From: Dehalococcoidia bacterium
GTDB taxonomy: Bacteria; Chloroflexota; Dehalococcoidia; SM23-28-2; RBG-16-64-32
Assembly: GCA_030649945.1 (NCBI GenBank)
Contig: JAUSFE010000032.1
Coordinates: 1 to 64,000, forward strand
Reading direction: 5' to 3'
DNA: 64,000 bases
Under the pieces are notes generated by a model, which was not told the DNA's origin, did no database searches, and was given only the letters and a program-made list of their open reading frames with translations. This document shows positions 38,751-49,496 of the stretch, piece after piece (positions within the stretch are counted from its first letter, which is position 1; each line of letters opens with the position of its first letter). The position numbers and the translations under genes are program-made.

Positions 38751-40859
38751 TCATCGCGGGAAGCCCTCCGCGCCGCCGCCCACCGTGATCACGCAGCCCG
38801 TGGTGTGCGCGGAGTGGTCGCTCGCCAGCCATAGCGCCGCCTCCGCGACGGCCTCCGGCGGGACGGTCGCCTCCCGCAGGACGCTGCGTTCGGCGTAGTG
38901 CGCGAGCGTTTCCTCCTCCGTCTGGCCGCGCTCCTGCGCCCGCTCGCGCACCAGCGCCCGGAAGAGCGGGGTGTCTACGGCGTCGGCGTTGATGTAGTTG
39001 GCGGTGATGCCGTGGCGGCCCAGCTCGCTGGCGGCGTTGCGCACGTAGTGGACGAGCGCGGCCTTGGCGGCGCCGTAGGCCGCCGCGCGCTCGCCGGGGA
39101 CGAACGCCGCTTTCGAGGCGTTGTAGATCAGCCGGCCGCCCGTCCGCTGCTCCAGCATCACGCGCGCCGCCTCGCGCGTGGCGGCGACAGCGCCCCGGAA
39201 GTGCACGGCCATCTGCGCCTCGATCTCGGCGTCCGGCATCTCGGCCACGGAGTGCAGCTCCGGAGCGACGCCGGGGGAGTAGAAGAGGACGTCAATGCCG
39301 CCGAAGCGGAGGACGGCCTCGCGGAACGCGTTGGCGACTGCCTCCGGGTCCGCGACGTTGGCCGCCGCGGCGAAGGCGCGCTCCGGGGTCGCTGCGTTGA
39401 TCCCGTCGGCGAGCGCCGCCGCGCCGTCCAGGTCCAGGTCCACCAGCACCAGGTGGGCGCCCGCCGCGGCGAAGCGCTCCGCCGTCGCCCGGCCGATGCC
39501 GCTGGCCGCGCCGATGATGATCGCCGCCTTGTCCTCCAGCTCGCCGCGGGTCCCAGCGCCCTCCGCGATCTTGCGGCGCTCCAGCGGCCAGTACTCCATC
39601 TCGCAGGCGCCGGCGTCGGACAGGAACTCGAAGCGCTCAACGGCCTCCGCCCCCGCCATGGCCCGCATCGTCGCGCGGTAGCAGGCGGCGGCGACGAGCG
39701 CGCTGCGGCGATCCCTGCCCGCGCAGATGACGCCGAGGCCGGGGACAACGATCGTCTTCAGGTAGTCCGGAATGGGGTGATCCTGGCCGTTGGTTTTGGC
39801 GTAGCGCAGGTAGTCCGCGTGGAAGCGGCCCATCGCCTCGCGGATCGCGTCATGTAGGGGCGCAGCAACGAGCCCGCCGGCGGTGGATGTAGCGCCAGCC
39901 CCCGCTCGTTGCTGCGCCCCTACGGCGGGTTCGGGCGAGTTCACCACCAGCGGGCGGACACCGGCGCGCAGGATGTGCTCGGGGGTCATGACGCCGCGCG
40001 CGGCGACCTCCGCGAACCGCTCGTCGCAAATGGCCTCGAGCGTTTCCGCCGAGTCGTCGAGGTAAAGGACGGCGCGCCACCCCTGGCGCGCCAGTTCACC
40101 GCGAATCACGGGCAGGACGGCGGCGGCAAGATCCCGTCGCGCCGCGTCTGCGAGCGGCGCTACCGCGGACGGGCCGAAGACGCGCTTCCTGGAAGACTGC
40201 TCCGCCACATACGCCTCCGCTTTCTCGATGACGTCCCGCAGGCGCTCGTAGCACTCCTGTGCGGTGTCGCCCCAGGCGGCCAGGCCGTGCTTCTCCATCA
40301 CGAGGGCGATGGCGTCGCGCGGCGGGCCTTCCGAAAAGCGCTCGGCGAGCCGTTTCGCCAGCGGGAAGCCCGGCCGGACGTACTCCAGGAATGCCACGGC
40401 CTTGCCGAAGATACGGCGCACGTGCTCCCGCGCGTGGGGGGTATCGCTGAGGGAGAGGGTGGCGACATCGTGAGTGTGCGCGACGAACCGGTAGGGGAGC
40501 AGGGAGTGCAGCGGCGTCTCCACGCTGGGCACGGGGTCGCGGTCCGGGAAGAGCATGCAGGCGCGCATCAGGGCCATCATTTCTTCATCGCTCAGCGATT
40601 CGCGGCCGGCCAGCAGCGCCAGCCGGTCGAGGTAGAGGTGGGTGAAGCCGGACGGGCCGATGGTGCGCAGGTCCGTGCCGCTGCCCTTGACGGCGAGCGC
40701 GCGGACCGTACAGCCGAAGAGGTCAGGCTCCTCCAGCTTGACGGAGGTGTTGCCGCCGCCGGGCTGCACCAGGTCCGGGTCGGCGCCGATCAGGTTCGAG
40801 AGGTAGACGAGCTGGGAGATGTCGTCCTTGCGCGCGTCAGCGTAGTTCCAGGGGATCAT
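38751..40859 (-). CDS. Bifunctional class II aldolase / short-chain dehydrogenase (RhaEW/YuxG-like)
   Basis: 702 residues. The N-terminal aldolase domain (about 1-430) has PGGGNTSVK, zinc-binding AHTHDVATL and VMEKHGLAAWG. The C-terminal SDR domain has GAASGIGRATAERF and the YGAAKAALVHYVR catalytic Tyr/Lys. This fusion is known as rhamnulose-1-phosphate aldolase/lactaldehyde dehydrogenase; the sugar is not proven here. Codons for VGAQQRAGAGATSTAGGLVAAP come from a GTAGGGGCG-type palindrome inserted in frame near the middle. The 3' end has been duplicated downstream. Confidence 0.8.
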   Translation of the reverse strand: MIPWNYADARKDDISQLVYLSNLIGADPDLVQPGGGNTSVKLEEPDLFGCTVRALAVKGSGTDLRTIGPSGFTHLYLDRLALLAGRESLSDEEMMALMRACMLFPDRDPVPSVETPLHSLLPYRFVAHTHDVATLSLSDTPHAREHVRRIFGKAVAFLEYVRPGFPLAKRLAERFSEGPPRDAIALVMEKHGLAAWGDTAQECYERLRDVIEKAEAYVAEQSSRKRVFGPSAVAPLADAARRDLAAAVLPVIRGELARQGWRAVLYLDDSAETLEAICDERFAEVAARGVMTPEHILRAGVRPLVVNSPEPAVGAQQRAGAGATSTAGGLVAAPLHDAIREAMGRFHADYLRYAKTNGQDHPIPDYLKTIVVPGLGVICAGRDRRSALVAAACYRATMRAMAGAEAVERFEFLSDAGACEMEYWPLERRKIAEGAGTRGELEDKAAIIIGAASGIGRATAERFAAAGAHLVLVDLDLDGAAALADGINAATPERAFAAAANVADPEAVANAFREAVLRFGGIDVLFYSPGVAPELHSVAEMPDAEIEAQMAVHFRGAVAATREAARVMLEQRTGGRLIYNASKAAFVPGERAAAYGAAKAALVHYVRNAASELGRHGITANYINADAVDTPLFRALVRERAQERGQTEEETLAHYAERSVLREATVPPEAVAEAALWLASDHSAHTTGCVITVGGGAEGFPR
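39854..39923. repeat. In-frame 70-bp palindrome inside the aldolase gene
   Basis: Arms GTAGGGGCGCAGCAACGAGC and the exact complement ending in CGCCCCTAC; about 30 bp between. Edges match the repeat between sodX and the selenoprotein gene. Read in a frame without stop. Confidence 0.8.
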
Positions 40860-41076
40860 CTATCTGTCACCCCGACCCTTCGGCTCGCTCAGGGTGAACT
40901 CCGGAAGGGTCTGTCCAGGGGGAAGGTTGCGCCGGCCCCTCGCTCGGTCGGGACTCCTTCTATCGCGCGCCGTCGCACCGGGTCCCGTGGCCGTGCGCTC
41001 CGGACTGGCGTTGGTCCAGGACAGATTCTTCGCTGCGCTCAGAACGACAATACCCCTCGGCATGACAATCGGTGGG
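40860..41076. repeat. Intergenic extragenic-repeat remnants
   Basis: Contains CACCCCGACCCTTCGGCTCG and, further on, TTCTTCGCTGCGCTCAGAAC, typical dispersed repeat motifs (CTGAGCG...CGAAG type). No gene. Confidence 0.5.
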
Positions 41077-42645
41077 CTACGCCGTCCCCGTCAGCCGCGC
41101 GCGGGAGCGCAGGGTGGGTCCGCCGTTGGACATGCGCTTCGTCTGCATGGGCTGGCCCTTGCCGCAGTTGGGGATGGCGAAGAGCTGGAAGTCGTTGCCC
41201 ACGGCGTCCACGTTCATGAAGAAGTCCCGCGAATCGCTGGAGAGGCCGCCGTCGCGGAACATCTCGCCGATCTCGCCGTTCTTGATCTCGTACACCTTCA
41301 TGGCCGTGATCCGGAAGTTCTCCCGCGACTCCGCGATGGAGGGGATGCGGTGGCCGACGACGTAGTAGCCGTCCTCTACCTCGCGGATGATGTCGTGCGG
41401 GTCGCGGTCGCCGGGGGCGAAGGCGGTGTTGGACATGCGGATGAGCGGCACCAGGTAGGCGTCAGTGGCCTTGTAGTGGCCGTTGGGCTCGGCGCCGATG
41501 AGGGCGGCGGTCTGGCGGCTGTTGGAAAAGCCGCCGAAGATGCCGTTTTCGAAGTGGTAGACGCGGCGGGCGGGCGTGCCCTCGTCGTCGTACATGTAGT
41601 GGCCGAAGCCGTCGATCGTGGGGTCGCTGAACGCGGTCACGAGGTCTGAGCCCACGCGCTTCCCCACCTGGTTGTCCTTGAGGTCGCGCAGGAACCAGGA
41701 GCGGCCGGCGTATCCGGTCTCGAACTTGAGCGCGCGGTCCAGCTCTGTGGGGTGGCCAACGACCTCGTGGCAGACGAGGGCGTTGTAGTGCGGGTCCGTG
41801 ACGACGATGACTTCCTTGTCCGTGGGCTTCAGGGGCTTGCAGGCGGCGAGGGTGACGGTGTCGCGGGCCAGCTCCAGCGAGAAGTCCATGAGGTGGTCGA
41901 ACTTGATGTACTCCTCGTCCACGCCGTGAGTGATCAACTCCCAGCCGCGCTGGTGGCCGGTGAAGTCGTACATCTCCTGGTGTCCCTCTGGGCCCTGCGC
42001 GACGACGAAGCAGGTGCCCTGAGTGACCGCGATGGTCTGCTGGATGCTGGCGCCTTCGCTGCTGGCGAAGAGCTGGCGCTCCAACTGAGTGTTTGCCGAG
42101 ATGTAGTTGAAGACGACGCCGGGGTCCAGGCCCTGGATGCGCTGGGAGACGTCCCTGATGTACTGCACGGCGTCCTCCAGCGGGACCTCCCGCGGGTCCA
42201 CCTGGTACTGGGCGTCGATGGTGTCCTGGCGCACGTCGACGGGGGCGAGCGTCATGTCGTAGAGGGCGTCGCCGAGGGCGCCGAAGCGCATGCGGGAGCC
42301 GTCCTTGGCGCGGGCGCTGGCGAGGGCGCGGTCGTAGGCGTGGTCCAGGGCCTCGCGCAGCCGTTCGCTGAGCCGCGGCAGGTCGGCGGCGCCGATCAGC
42401 TCGCCGCAGTAGCCGGGCGCGGCCGAGTGCTCGCCGGCGAGGACGCGGACGCCGAGGGCGAAGCCGTAGTCCTCGCCGCTGAACTTGTCCATGCCGTTCT
42501 CGGCGACGGCGATCTTGCCTTCGCTCACCTCCAGGCGCACGTCGGCATAGCGGCAGAAGCGCTTGCCGCGCTGGTAGGCGGCGACGAGGTCGAAGACGGC
42601 GTCGCGGACCTGCGGGATGGCGTCGATGCTGACCTTCTGGGGCAC
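41077..42645 (-). CDS. tldD: TldD-family metalloprotease
   Basis: 522 residues. The zinc motif HEVVGHPTE (293-301) is the TldD form of HExxxH. Other blocks: VVQGPEGHQEMYDFTGHQRGWE-like region, FGHYMYDDEGTPARRVYHFENG and the C-terminal MRMSNGG-type tail (QTKRMSNGGPTLRSRARL). Probably acts with the TldE/PmbA-like protein at 36270-37874, separated here by hicBA and the aldolase gene. Confidence 0.85.
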   Translation of the reverse strand: MPQKVSIDAIPQVRDAVFDLVAAYQRGKRFCRYADVRLEVSEGKIAVAENGMDKFSGEDYGFALGVRVLAGEHSAAPGYCGELIGAADLPRLSERLREALDHAYDRALASARAKDGSRMRFGALGDALYDMTLAPVDVRQDTIDAQYQVDPREVPLEDAVQYIRDVSQRIQGLDPGVVFNYISANTQLERQLFASSEGASIQQTIAVTQGTCFVVAQGPEGHQEMYDFTGHQRGWELITHGVDEEYIKFDHLMDFSLELARDTVTLAACKPLKPTDKEVIVVTDPHYNALVCHEVVGHPTELDRALKFETGYAGRSWFLRDLKDNQVGKRVGSDLVTAFSDPTIDGFGHYMYDDEGTPARRVYHFENGIFGGFSNSRQTAALIGAEPNGHYKATDAYLVPLIRMSNTAFAPGDRDPHDIIREVEDGYYVVGHRIPSIAESRENFRITAMKVYEIKNGEIGEMFRDGGLSSDSRDFFMNVDAVGNDFQLFAIPNCGKGQPMQTKRMSNGGPTLRSRARLTGTA

Positions 42646-42850
42646 GTGGTCCTCCAGTCCGAGAAGCAGGCTGTGGGGCTAAGCGGAATTGTAAAGTGCC
42701 GTGGTCAGGGGGTCAAAGGGGAGAGGGCGGTCAACCGGCGATGGGCTCGATGGTCACGACTTGCCTGCCGCGTGTTACGGCCACTGCGCGCGTCTTGCTC
42801 TAATGCTCCAACGCTCTATTGCTCAGCCGGGGCGGCGGGGCAGCGCGGCG

Positions 42851-44287
42851 TCAGTTCCCCGGAAGCGCGGTCTCACCCATCAGGTAGCGGTCGATGCCGC
42901 GGGCGGCGTCGCGCCCTTCGGCGATGGCCCAGACGATCAGCGACTGGCCGCGCGTCATGTCGCCGGCCGTGAAGACGCCCGGGACGCTGGTCATCTTGTT
43001 CGCGTCCGCCTTTACGTTGCCGCGCTCGTTCACCTCCACGCCCAGCTGCTCCAGCAGGTAGCGCTCCGGGCCCAGGAACCCCATCGCCAGAAGCAGCAGG
43101 TCCACCCGTTCCTCGAACGCCGTGCCCGGCACCTCCTTCATCTGCAGCCGGCCGTCCTCGCGCACGAACTCCACGCGGCAGCCGTGCAGCCTCTTGAGTA
43201 CGCCGTCCCGGCCGGAGAGGCGCTGGGTCAGCACCGAGTACTCGCGTCCGCCGCCCTCCTCGTGAGCTGAAGAGACGCGATAGATGTTCGGCCACGTGGG
43301 CCAGGGGTTATCGGAAGGGCGGTGCTCCGGCGGCCGGGGCAGGATCTCCATCTGGATCACGGACTGCGCGCCCTGGCGGTGGACCGTGCCCAGGCAGTCG
43401 GCGCCCGTGTCGCCGCCGCCCAGGATGATCACGCGCTTGCCCTCGGCGGAGATGAACTGCCTGTCCGGGACCTCGTCTCCAGCGCCGCGCTTGTTTTGCA
43501 GGGGCAGGTACTCCATGGCGAAGTAGACGCCCTTGAGCTCGCGGCCGGGGACTTCCAGGTCGCGGGCCCAGGTGGCGCCGGCGGCCAGGCAGACCGCGCC
43601 GAACTCCCGCGCCAGGTCGCGCACGTCGATGTCCGCGCCGACGTTCGCATTCGGCCGGAAGACGACGCCTTCTGCGCACATCTGCTGCAGGCGGCGCTCC
43701 AGGAAGCGCTTCTCCATCTTGAAGTCCGGGATGCCGTAGCGCAGCAACCCGCCCATGCGGTCGTCGCGCTCGAAGACGGTGACGGCGTGGCCGGCGCGGG
43801 CCAGCTGCTGGGCGCAGGCGAGGCCGGCAGGGCCGGAGCCGATGACGGCGACAGTCTTACCGGTTAGCTTCTCCGGCGGCTGCGGCCGGATCCAGCCCTC
43901 CTGCCAGGCCCGCTCCACGATGGTCAGCTCCACCTGCTTGATGGCGACCGGGTCATCGTTGATGCCCAGCACGCAGGCGGCCTCGCAGGGGGCCGGGCAG
44001 AGGCGCCCGGTGAACTCCGGGAAGTTGTTGGTGGCGTGCAGAATGTCTATGGCGCGGCGCCACTGGTCGCGATAGACCAGGTCGTTCCAGTCCGGGATGA
44101 TGTTGCCCAGCGGGCAGCCCTGGTGGCAGAAGGGGATGGCGCAGTCCATGCAGCGGGCCGCCTGCAGCTTCAGCTTTTCCGGCGGGAAGTCCTCATAGAC
44201 TTCCATCCAGTCTTGCAAGCGCTCAGCAATAGGGCGGCGCGTGGGCGTCTCCCGCTGAAACTCCATGAAGCCGGAAGGCTTACCCAC
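42851..44287 (-). CDS. gltD: Glutamate synthase small subunit
   Basis: 478 residues. N-terminal iron-sulfur segment ([21 protein letters not shown] and [14 protein letters not shown]), FAD motif [24 protein letters not shown] motif [22 protein letters not shown], and the C-terminal [26 protein letters not shown]. Transfers electrons from NADPH to GltB. Its start overlaps the gltB stop by 8 bases, so translation is coupled. Confidence 0.93.
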   Translation of the reverse strand: MGKPSGFMEFQRETPTRRPIAERLQDWMEVYEDFPPEKLKLQAARCMDCAIPFCHQGCPLGNIIPDWNDLVYRDQWRRAIDILHATNNFPEFTGRLCPAPCEAACVLGINDDPVAIKQVELTIVERAWQEGWIRPQPPEKLTGKTVAVIGSGPAGLACAQQLARAGHAVTVFERDDRMGGLLRYGIPDFKMEKRFLERRLQQMCAEGVVFRPNANVGADIDVRDLAREFGAVCLAAGATWARDLEVPGRELKGVYFAMEYLPLQNKRGAGDEVPDRQFISAEGKRVIILGGGDTGADCLGTVHRQGAQSVIQMEILPRPPEHRPSDNPWPTWPNIYRVSSAHEEGGGREYSVLTQRLSGRDGVLKRLHGCRVEFVREDGRLQMKEVPGTAFEERVDLLLLAMGFLGPERYLLEQLGVEVNERGNVKADANKMTSVPGVFTAGDMTRGQSLIVWAIAEGRDAARGIDRYLMGETALPGN

Positions 44288-47200
44288 GGGTGGACTTTGT
44301 CCTGGTGGTCTTGGTCCGCCTCAGGCGGACGCCGTTGCCCTTCGTGCCGTTGCCCTGGCCCTGCGCCTGCAGCACCTCCACCTTCTGCGCCTCCGTCCGC
44401 TCCAGCATGGCGCGCTTGAAGTCCCTGGGCATAACCTTGACGAACTTGCCGGCGACCTCTGGCCACTGCTCCAGCAGGCCGGCGCCCACCGTGCTGGCGG
44501 TGTACTCCACGTGGCGCTCCATGAGGCCGCGGACAAGGTCCATGTCCTCTTCGTCCAGCTTCTCCAGGTCCACCATCTCCTTGTTGCAGCGGATGTGGAA
44601 GTCGCCCTCGGGGTCGTAGACGTAGGCGATGCCGCCGCTCATGCCGGCGGCGAAGTTGCGCCCGGTGCGGCCGATGACGACGACGCGGCCGCCGGTCATG
44701 TATTCGCAGCCGTGATCGCCCGTGCCCTCGACAACGGCCATGGCGCCGCTGTTGCGGACGCCGAAGCGCTCCCCCGCGACGCCGCGGGCGAACATGGCGC
44801 CGGCCGTGGCGCCGTACAAGGCCACGTTGCCGATGAGGATGTTCTCTTCGGGGACGAAGGTGCTCTCCAGCGGCGGGTGGACGATGATCTTGCCGCCGGA
44901 GAGGCCCTTGCCGATGTAGTCGTTGGCATCGCCCTCCAGCCAGAGGGTGATGCCGCGCGGCACGAAGGCGCCGAAGCTCTGGCCGGCAGAGCCCTTGAAG
45001 CGCAGGGTGATGGTGTCGTCCGGCAGCCCGTCGAAGCCGTACTTCCTGGTCAGCTCGCTGCCCAGGATCGTGCCCACGGTGCGGTTCACGTTCTTGATAG
45101 GCAGCTCCAGGGTGACGGCCTCGGCGCGCTCCAGCGCCGGCGCGCAGAGCACCAGCAGCTCCTGGTCCAGAGCCCTCTCCAGGCCGTGGTCCTGCGCCGT
45201 CACGCAGCGCCGGGCGAAGGTGGGCGGGACGTCCGGGCGGTAGAAGATGGCGGAGAAGTCCAGCCCCTGCGCCTTGTAATGGTTGATGGCGCGGCGCGTG
45301 TCCAGCAGGTCACTGCGGCCGATGACCTCGTCCAGGCTGCGGTAGCCCATCTGGGCCAGGTACTGGCGGACCTCTTCGGCGATGAAGCGGAAGAAGTTGA
45401 CCACGTGCTCCGCCTTGCCCTCGAACTTTTCGCGCAGCTTCGGGTTCTGGGTGGCGATGCCGACGGGACAGGTGTCCAGGTGGCAGACGCGCATCATCAC
45501 GCAGCCCAGGACGACGAGCGGCGCCGTGGCAAAGCCATACTCCTCCGCCCCGAGGAGCGCGGCGATGAGCACGTCCCGCCCCGTCTTCATCTGGCCGTCC
45601 GTCTGCACCACGATGCGGTCCCGCAGGTTGTTGATCACGAGCGTCTGCTGCGTCTCCGCCAGCCCCAGCTCCCAGGGGATGCCGGCGTGCTTGATGGACG
45701 TCAGCGGGCTGGCCCCGGTGCCGCCGTCATGCCCGCTGATGAGCACGACGTCCGACTTGGCCTTGGCCACGCCGGCGGCGACCGTGCCCACGCCCACCTC
45801 CGCCACCAGCTTCACGCTGATGCGGGCGCGCGGGTTGGCGTTCTTCAGGTCGTGGATTAGCTGCGCCAGGTCCTCGATGGAGTAGATGTCGTGGTGAGGC
45901 GGCGGGCTGATGAGGCCCACGCCGGGCGTGGAGTAGCGCACGGCGGCGATCCACGGGTAGACCTTGTGGCCGGGCAACTGGCCGCCCTCCCCGGGCTTGG
46001 CGCCCTGCGCCATCTTGATCTGCAGCTCGTCCGCGTTCACGAGGTACTCGCTGGTGACACCGAAGCGCCCGGAGGCCACCTGCTTTATGGCGCTGCGGCG
46101 CGAATCGCCGCTGGCGTCGGGGGTGTAGCGGCGCCGGTCTTCACCGCCCTCGCCGGTGTTGCTCTTGCCGCCGATGCGGTTCATGGCGATGGCCAGCGTT
46201 TCGTGCGCCTCAGCGCTGATGGAGCCGAAGGACATGGCGCCGGTGGCAAAGCGCTTGAACAGCTTCTCCACAGGCTCCACTTTCTCTATCGGGATCGGGT
46301 CGCGGTCCGTCTTCAGCTCGAACAGGCCGCGCAGCGTGCACAGTCGCTCGCTCTGCTCGTCCACCAGGCGGGTGTATTCTTGGAAAATGTCCCACTTCCC
46401 GGTCTGTGTGGAGTGCTGGAGGCGGAAGACCGTCTCCGGGTTGAAGAGGTGGAACTCGCCGTCGCGGCGCCACTGGAAGGTGCCCCCCCAGTTCAGCTCG
46501 CGCAGGCCCCCATCGCGCTCCGGGTAGGCGCGGCGGTGATGGTGGAGGGTATCGACGGCGATCTCCTGGACGCCGACGCCGGCGATGCGCGAGGCCGTAT
46601 TGGTGAAGTACTTGTCGATGAAGTCTTGGGAGAGGCCGATCGCCTCGAAGATCTGCGCGCCCCGGTAGCTCTGGATGGTGGAGATGCCCATCTTGGACAT
46701 GACCTTGACCACGCCCTTCTTAATGGCCTTCAGGTAGCGTTGGACGGCGTCCTCGCAGGAGATGTCCACGTCCAGCAGCCCCTCGGCGTGCGCCTGGCGC
46801 AGGCTGTCGATGGCGAGGTACGGGTTGATAGCCCCGGCGCCGTAGCCGATGAGCAGGGCGAAGTGGTGCGACTCCCGCGCGTCGCCGGTCTCCACCACCA
46901 GGCCCACCTGCGTGCGCTTGCGCTCGCGGACCAGGTGGTTGTGCAGGCCGGCGACGGCCAGCAGCGAGGGGATGGGCGCGTACTCCCGGTTGACGCCCCG
47001 GTCTGAGAGGACTAGGGTCGTCGCGCCGCTGTCGATGGCCTCGTCGGCGCGCCGGCAAAGCTCGCCCAGGGCGTCCTCCAGGCCCCTGGGGCCGTCGGCC
47101 GCGCGGAAGAGCATGGGCAGGACGGCGGTGCGCAGGCCTGCCCCGGATGGAGCTGGGGAGGAGCCGTCGCCGGCAGCCTTGAATTTGGCGAGCTGCGCGT

Positions 47201-48965
47201 TATCGATGAACGGACTGCTGATCTCGATCATCCGGCAGTTCTCAGGCTGCGGGTCCAGCAGGTCGCCCTCCGGGCCGATGAGCGACTTGACCGAGGTGAC
47301 CAACTCCTCGCGGATGGCGTCCAGCGGCGGGTTGGTGACCTGCGCAAAAAGCTGCTTGAAGTAGTTGTAGAGCGGCTGCGGCTTGTCCGAAAGGACGGCC
47401 AGGGGGGTGTCCGAGCCCATGGAGCCCACGGCTTCCTCGCCGTTCCTGGACATGGGGCCCAGGATGTACTTCATGTCCTCGACGGTGTACCCGAAGGCGA
47501 TCTGCTGCTCCAGCAGGTCCTCGCCGGCCAGCAGGTCGGCCGGCTGGCCGTCCGGCAGACTGTCGAATGTCTTCAGGTGCCTGCTCAGCCACTCGCCGTA
47601 GGGCTTCTCGCTCGCCATCGTGTGCTTGAGCTCGGCGTCGTCCACAATGCGCCCTTCTTCCAGGCTCACGAGGAACATGCGGCCGGGCTGCAGGCGGCCC
47701 TTGTGCAGCACCCGCTCCGGCTCTATGGGCAGCACGCCGACCTCCGAGGCCATGATCACGTAGTCGTCCTTGGTCACGTAGTAGCGGGAGGGGCGCAGGC
47801 CGTTGCGGTCCAGCACGGCGCCGATGGTGCGGCCGTCCGTAAAGGCGATGGAGGCCGGGCCGTCCCAGGGTTCCATGAGGCAGCTGTGGTAGCGGTAGAA
47901 GTCCTTCTTCTCCTGGCTCATGGACTCGTGCCCGTCCCAGGGCTCCGGGATCATCATCATGACGGCCTGGTGAATGGGGCGGCCGGCCATCACCAGCAGC
48001 TCGAGCGCGTTATCGAAGCAGGCGGTGTCGCTGCCCTTGTCGTCGATGACGGGGATGATGCGCTGGATGCCCCCTCTCAGCGCCGTCGCCGGATCGTCGA
48101 ACAACGGCGACTCGAAAAGCGCCTCACGGGCGCGCATCCAGTTGATGTTGCCGCGCAGGGTGTTGATCTCGCCATTGTGGGAGATCATGCGGTACGGGTG
48201 CGCCAGGCGCCAGCTGGGGAAGGTGTTCGTGCTGAAGCGCGAGTGGAACATGCAGAGCGCGCTCACCAGGCGCGGATTGGAGAGGTCCGGGAAGTACTCC
48301 CGGAGCTGGACGGCCATCAGCATGCCTTTGTAGACCAGCGTGCGCGAGGAGAGGCTGGGGAAGTAGAAGGACTCTGCGTCCGGGATGCCGAAGCGGTGGA
48401 GCGCATGCTCAAACCGCTTGCGGATGACGTAGAGCTTGCGCTCGAAGGCGTCATCAGCCTGCCCTGAGCCTGTCGAAGGGTCGCGGACCTGAGCGCCGCG
48501 GCCAATGAACACGTGGTACATCTTCGGCTCGGCGGCCTTCGCCGTCTCGCCCACCGAGGCGTTATTCGTCGGCACTTCCCGCCAGCCCAGCAGGTGCTGG
48601 CCTTCCTCTTCCGCGATCATCGTGAAGAGGGCCATGGCCTGCTGGCAGGCGCGCTCGTTGCGCGATGCGAAGAAGAGGCCGACGCCGTAGTGGCCGGCCT
48701 CCGGCAGGCGGATGCCGAGGTGGGCGCATTCGTGGACCAGGAAGTCGTGCGGGACCTGAATCAAGACGCCCGCGCCGTCGCCGGTGTTCACCTCGCAGCC
48801 GCAGGCGCCGCGGTGGGCCAGGTGCTCCAGGGCCGTGATGCCGTCCTCGATGATCTTGTGGGACTTGTGGCCCTTCAGCTGGACGATGAAGCCTACGCCA
48901 CAGCTATCGTGCTCGTGCTGCGGATTGTACAAACCTTGTGCGGACGGGATTCCTGACCGGCCCAT
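44280..48965 (-). CDS. gltB: Glutamate synthase large subunit
   Basis: 1561 residues. After a 20-residue propeptide, Cys21 ([10 protein letters not shown]) is the glutaminase nucleophile. The central and FMN-binding domains ([42 protein letters not shown]), the 3Fe-4S cysteines ([15 protein letters not shown]) and the C-terminal beta-helix are complete. It makes two glutamates from glutamine and 2-oxoglutarate. A peptide [10 protein letters not shown] within the glutaminase domain comes from an in-frame repeat (48458-48480) and a palindrome lies at the extreme 3' end. A strong promoter lies 283 bp upstream. Confidence 0.93.
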   Translation of the reverse strand: MGRSGIPSAQGLYNPQHEHDSCGVGFIVQLKGHKSHKIIEDGITALEHLAHRGACGCEVNTGDGAGVLIQVPHDFLVHECAHLGIRLPEAGHYGVGLFFASRNERACQQAMALFTMIAEEEGQHLLGWREVPTNNASVGETAKAAEPKMYHVFIGRGAQVRDPSTGSGQADDAFERKLYVIRKRFEHALHRFGIPDAESFYFPSLSSRTLVYKGMLMAVQLREYFPDLSNPRLVSALCMFHSRFSTNTFPSWRLAHPYRMISHNGEINTLRGNINWMRAREALFESPLFDDPATALRGGIQRIIPVIDDKGSDTACFDNALELLVMAGRPIHQAVMMMIPEPWDGHESMSQEKKDFYRYHSCLMEPWDGPASIAFTDGRTIGAVLDRNGLRPSRYYVTKDDYVIMASEVGVLPIEPERVLHKGRLQPGRMFLVSLEEGRIVDDAELKHTMASEKPYGEWLSRHLKTFDSLPDGQPADLLAGEDLLEQQIAFGYTVEDMKYILGPMSRNGEEAVGSMGSDTPLAVLSDKPQPLYNYFKQLFAQVTNPPLDAIREELVTSVKSLIGPEGDLLDPQPENCRMIEISSPFIDNAQLAKFKAAGDGSSPAPSGAGLRTAVLPMLFRAADGPRGLEDALGELCRRADEAIDSGATTLVLSDRGVNREYAPIPSLLAVAGLHNHLVRERKRTQVGLVVETGDARESHHFALLIGYGAGAINPYLAIDSLRQAHAEGLLDVDISCEDAVQRYLKAIKKGVVKVMSKMGISTIQSYRGAQIFEAIGLSQDFIDKYFTNTASRIAGVGVQEIAVDTLHHHRRAYPERDGGLRELNWGGTFQWRRDGEFHLFNPETVFRLQHSTQTGKWDIFQEYTRLVDEQSERLCTLRGLFELKTDRDPIPIEKVEPVEKLFKRFATGAMSFGSISAEAHETLAIAMNRIGGKSNTGEGGEDRRRYTPDASGDSRRSAIKQVASGRFGVTSEYLVNADELQIKMAQGAKPGEGGQLPGHKVYPWIAAVRYSTPGVGLISPPPHHDIYSIEDLAQLIHDLKNANPRARISVKLVAEVGVGTVAAGVAKAKSDVVLISGHDGGTGASPLTSIKHAGIPWELGLAETQQTLVINNLRDRIVVQTDGQMKTGRDVLIAALLGAEEYGFATAPLVVLGCVMMRVCHLDTCPVGIATQNPKLREKFEGKAEHVVNFFRFIAEEVRQYLAQMGYRSLDEVIGRSDLLDTRRAINHYKAQGLDFSAIFYRPDVPPTFARRCVTAQDHGLERALDQELLVLCAPALERAEAVTLELPIKNVNRTVGTILGSELTRKYGFDGLPDDTITLRFKGSAGQSFGAFVPRGITLWLEGDANDYIGKGLSGGKIIVHPPLESTFVPEENILIGNVALYGATAGAMFARGVAGERFGVRNSGAMAVVEGTGDHGCEYMTGGRVVVIGRTGRNFAAGMSGGIAYVYDPEGDFHIRCNKEMVDLEKLDEEDMDLVRGLMERHVEYTASTVGAGLLEQWPEVAGKFVKVMPRDFKRAMLERTEAQKVEVLQAQGQGNGTKGNGVRLRRTKTTRTKSTRG
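44314..44330. repeat. In-frame palindrome GTCCGCC-TCA-GGCGGAC near the gltB 3' end
   Basis: Perfect arms GTCCGCCT and AGGCGGAC; codes the basic C-terminal tail (VRLRRTK). Relative of 15692-15706 and 28956-28970. Confidence 0.5.
48458..48480. repeat. In-frame dispersed repeat in gltB
   Basis: CCTGCCCTGAGCCTGTCGAAGGG-type element, the well-known CTGAGC...CGAAGGG extragenic motif, read in gltB as DPSTGSGQA. Relatives in this window: near 17990, 18035 and 24291. Confidence 0.7.
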
Positions 48966-49247
48966 GGACTGCCCCCTTGGTACTTAGAATGCGCTGGATG
49001 CCGGCTTGTGGCGGCAATCCCAGAGAACCGCTGTGGAGGGGCGGAGCGCGTGCCGGCGGGCCCCGCTGGAGACGTGCTCAACACGGGGAACGTGAGCGCC
49101 CATTATGGGTATGGGGAAGTCCATCGCGCACCCGTCCTCGTCCGCCGGAAAATATAGGCCAGTATACCCTTATGGGTACGCCCTGTCCACAAGGGCAAAG
49201 GAGGGCCCGTCCGGCGGCTATCTATAGATGTTCTTAATGGTGGAAGC
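48966..49247 (-). promoter_or_regulatory. Long gltB leader region
   Basis: Between the promoter and the gltB ATG there are about 275 untranslated bases, with small hairpins (e.g. ACCCATAAGGGT, GGCCCGCCGG) but no recognised riboswitch. A nitrogen-responsive RNA element is possible. Confidence 0.35.
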
Positions 49248-49276
49248 AGTCTAGCATAGGCAGCACCCGCTGTCAA
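49248..49276 (-). promoter_or_regulatory. Sigma-70 promoter of gltBD
   Basis: Minus strand TTGACA (49276-49271), 17-bp spacer, TAGACT (49253-49248) preceded by TGC. The best full promoter in the window; it shows that the GCTAnAnT box is the genuine -10 element here. Confidence 0.75.
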
Positions 49277-49496
49277 TCGGGATTGGTACACCTTTCGGTT
49301 ATTTCTACATGATAAAGAGGCTAAATAGCCGCGAGCGGGAAAACGGCCCGTCGCCGGCCCCGGCCGCCACCGCGTCCGGGCCACAGCGCGTGTGGTGGGC
49401 GCGAGAAATCTATGCGGTACGCCGCGCAGGTGATAACCTACGGCGGGGAGAAAGTGGGTGAAAGACGCGATAACGCGCGACAAGGAGGAGTCCCGC

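Noticed and set aside
44265-47006. Long plus-strand ORFs opposite gltB
   Set aside because: High-GC antisense shadows of a well-supported gene; their translations show no family features.
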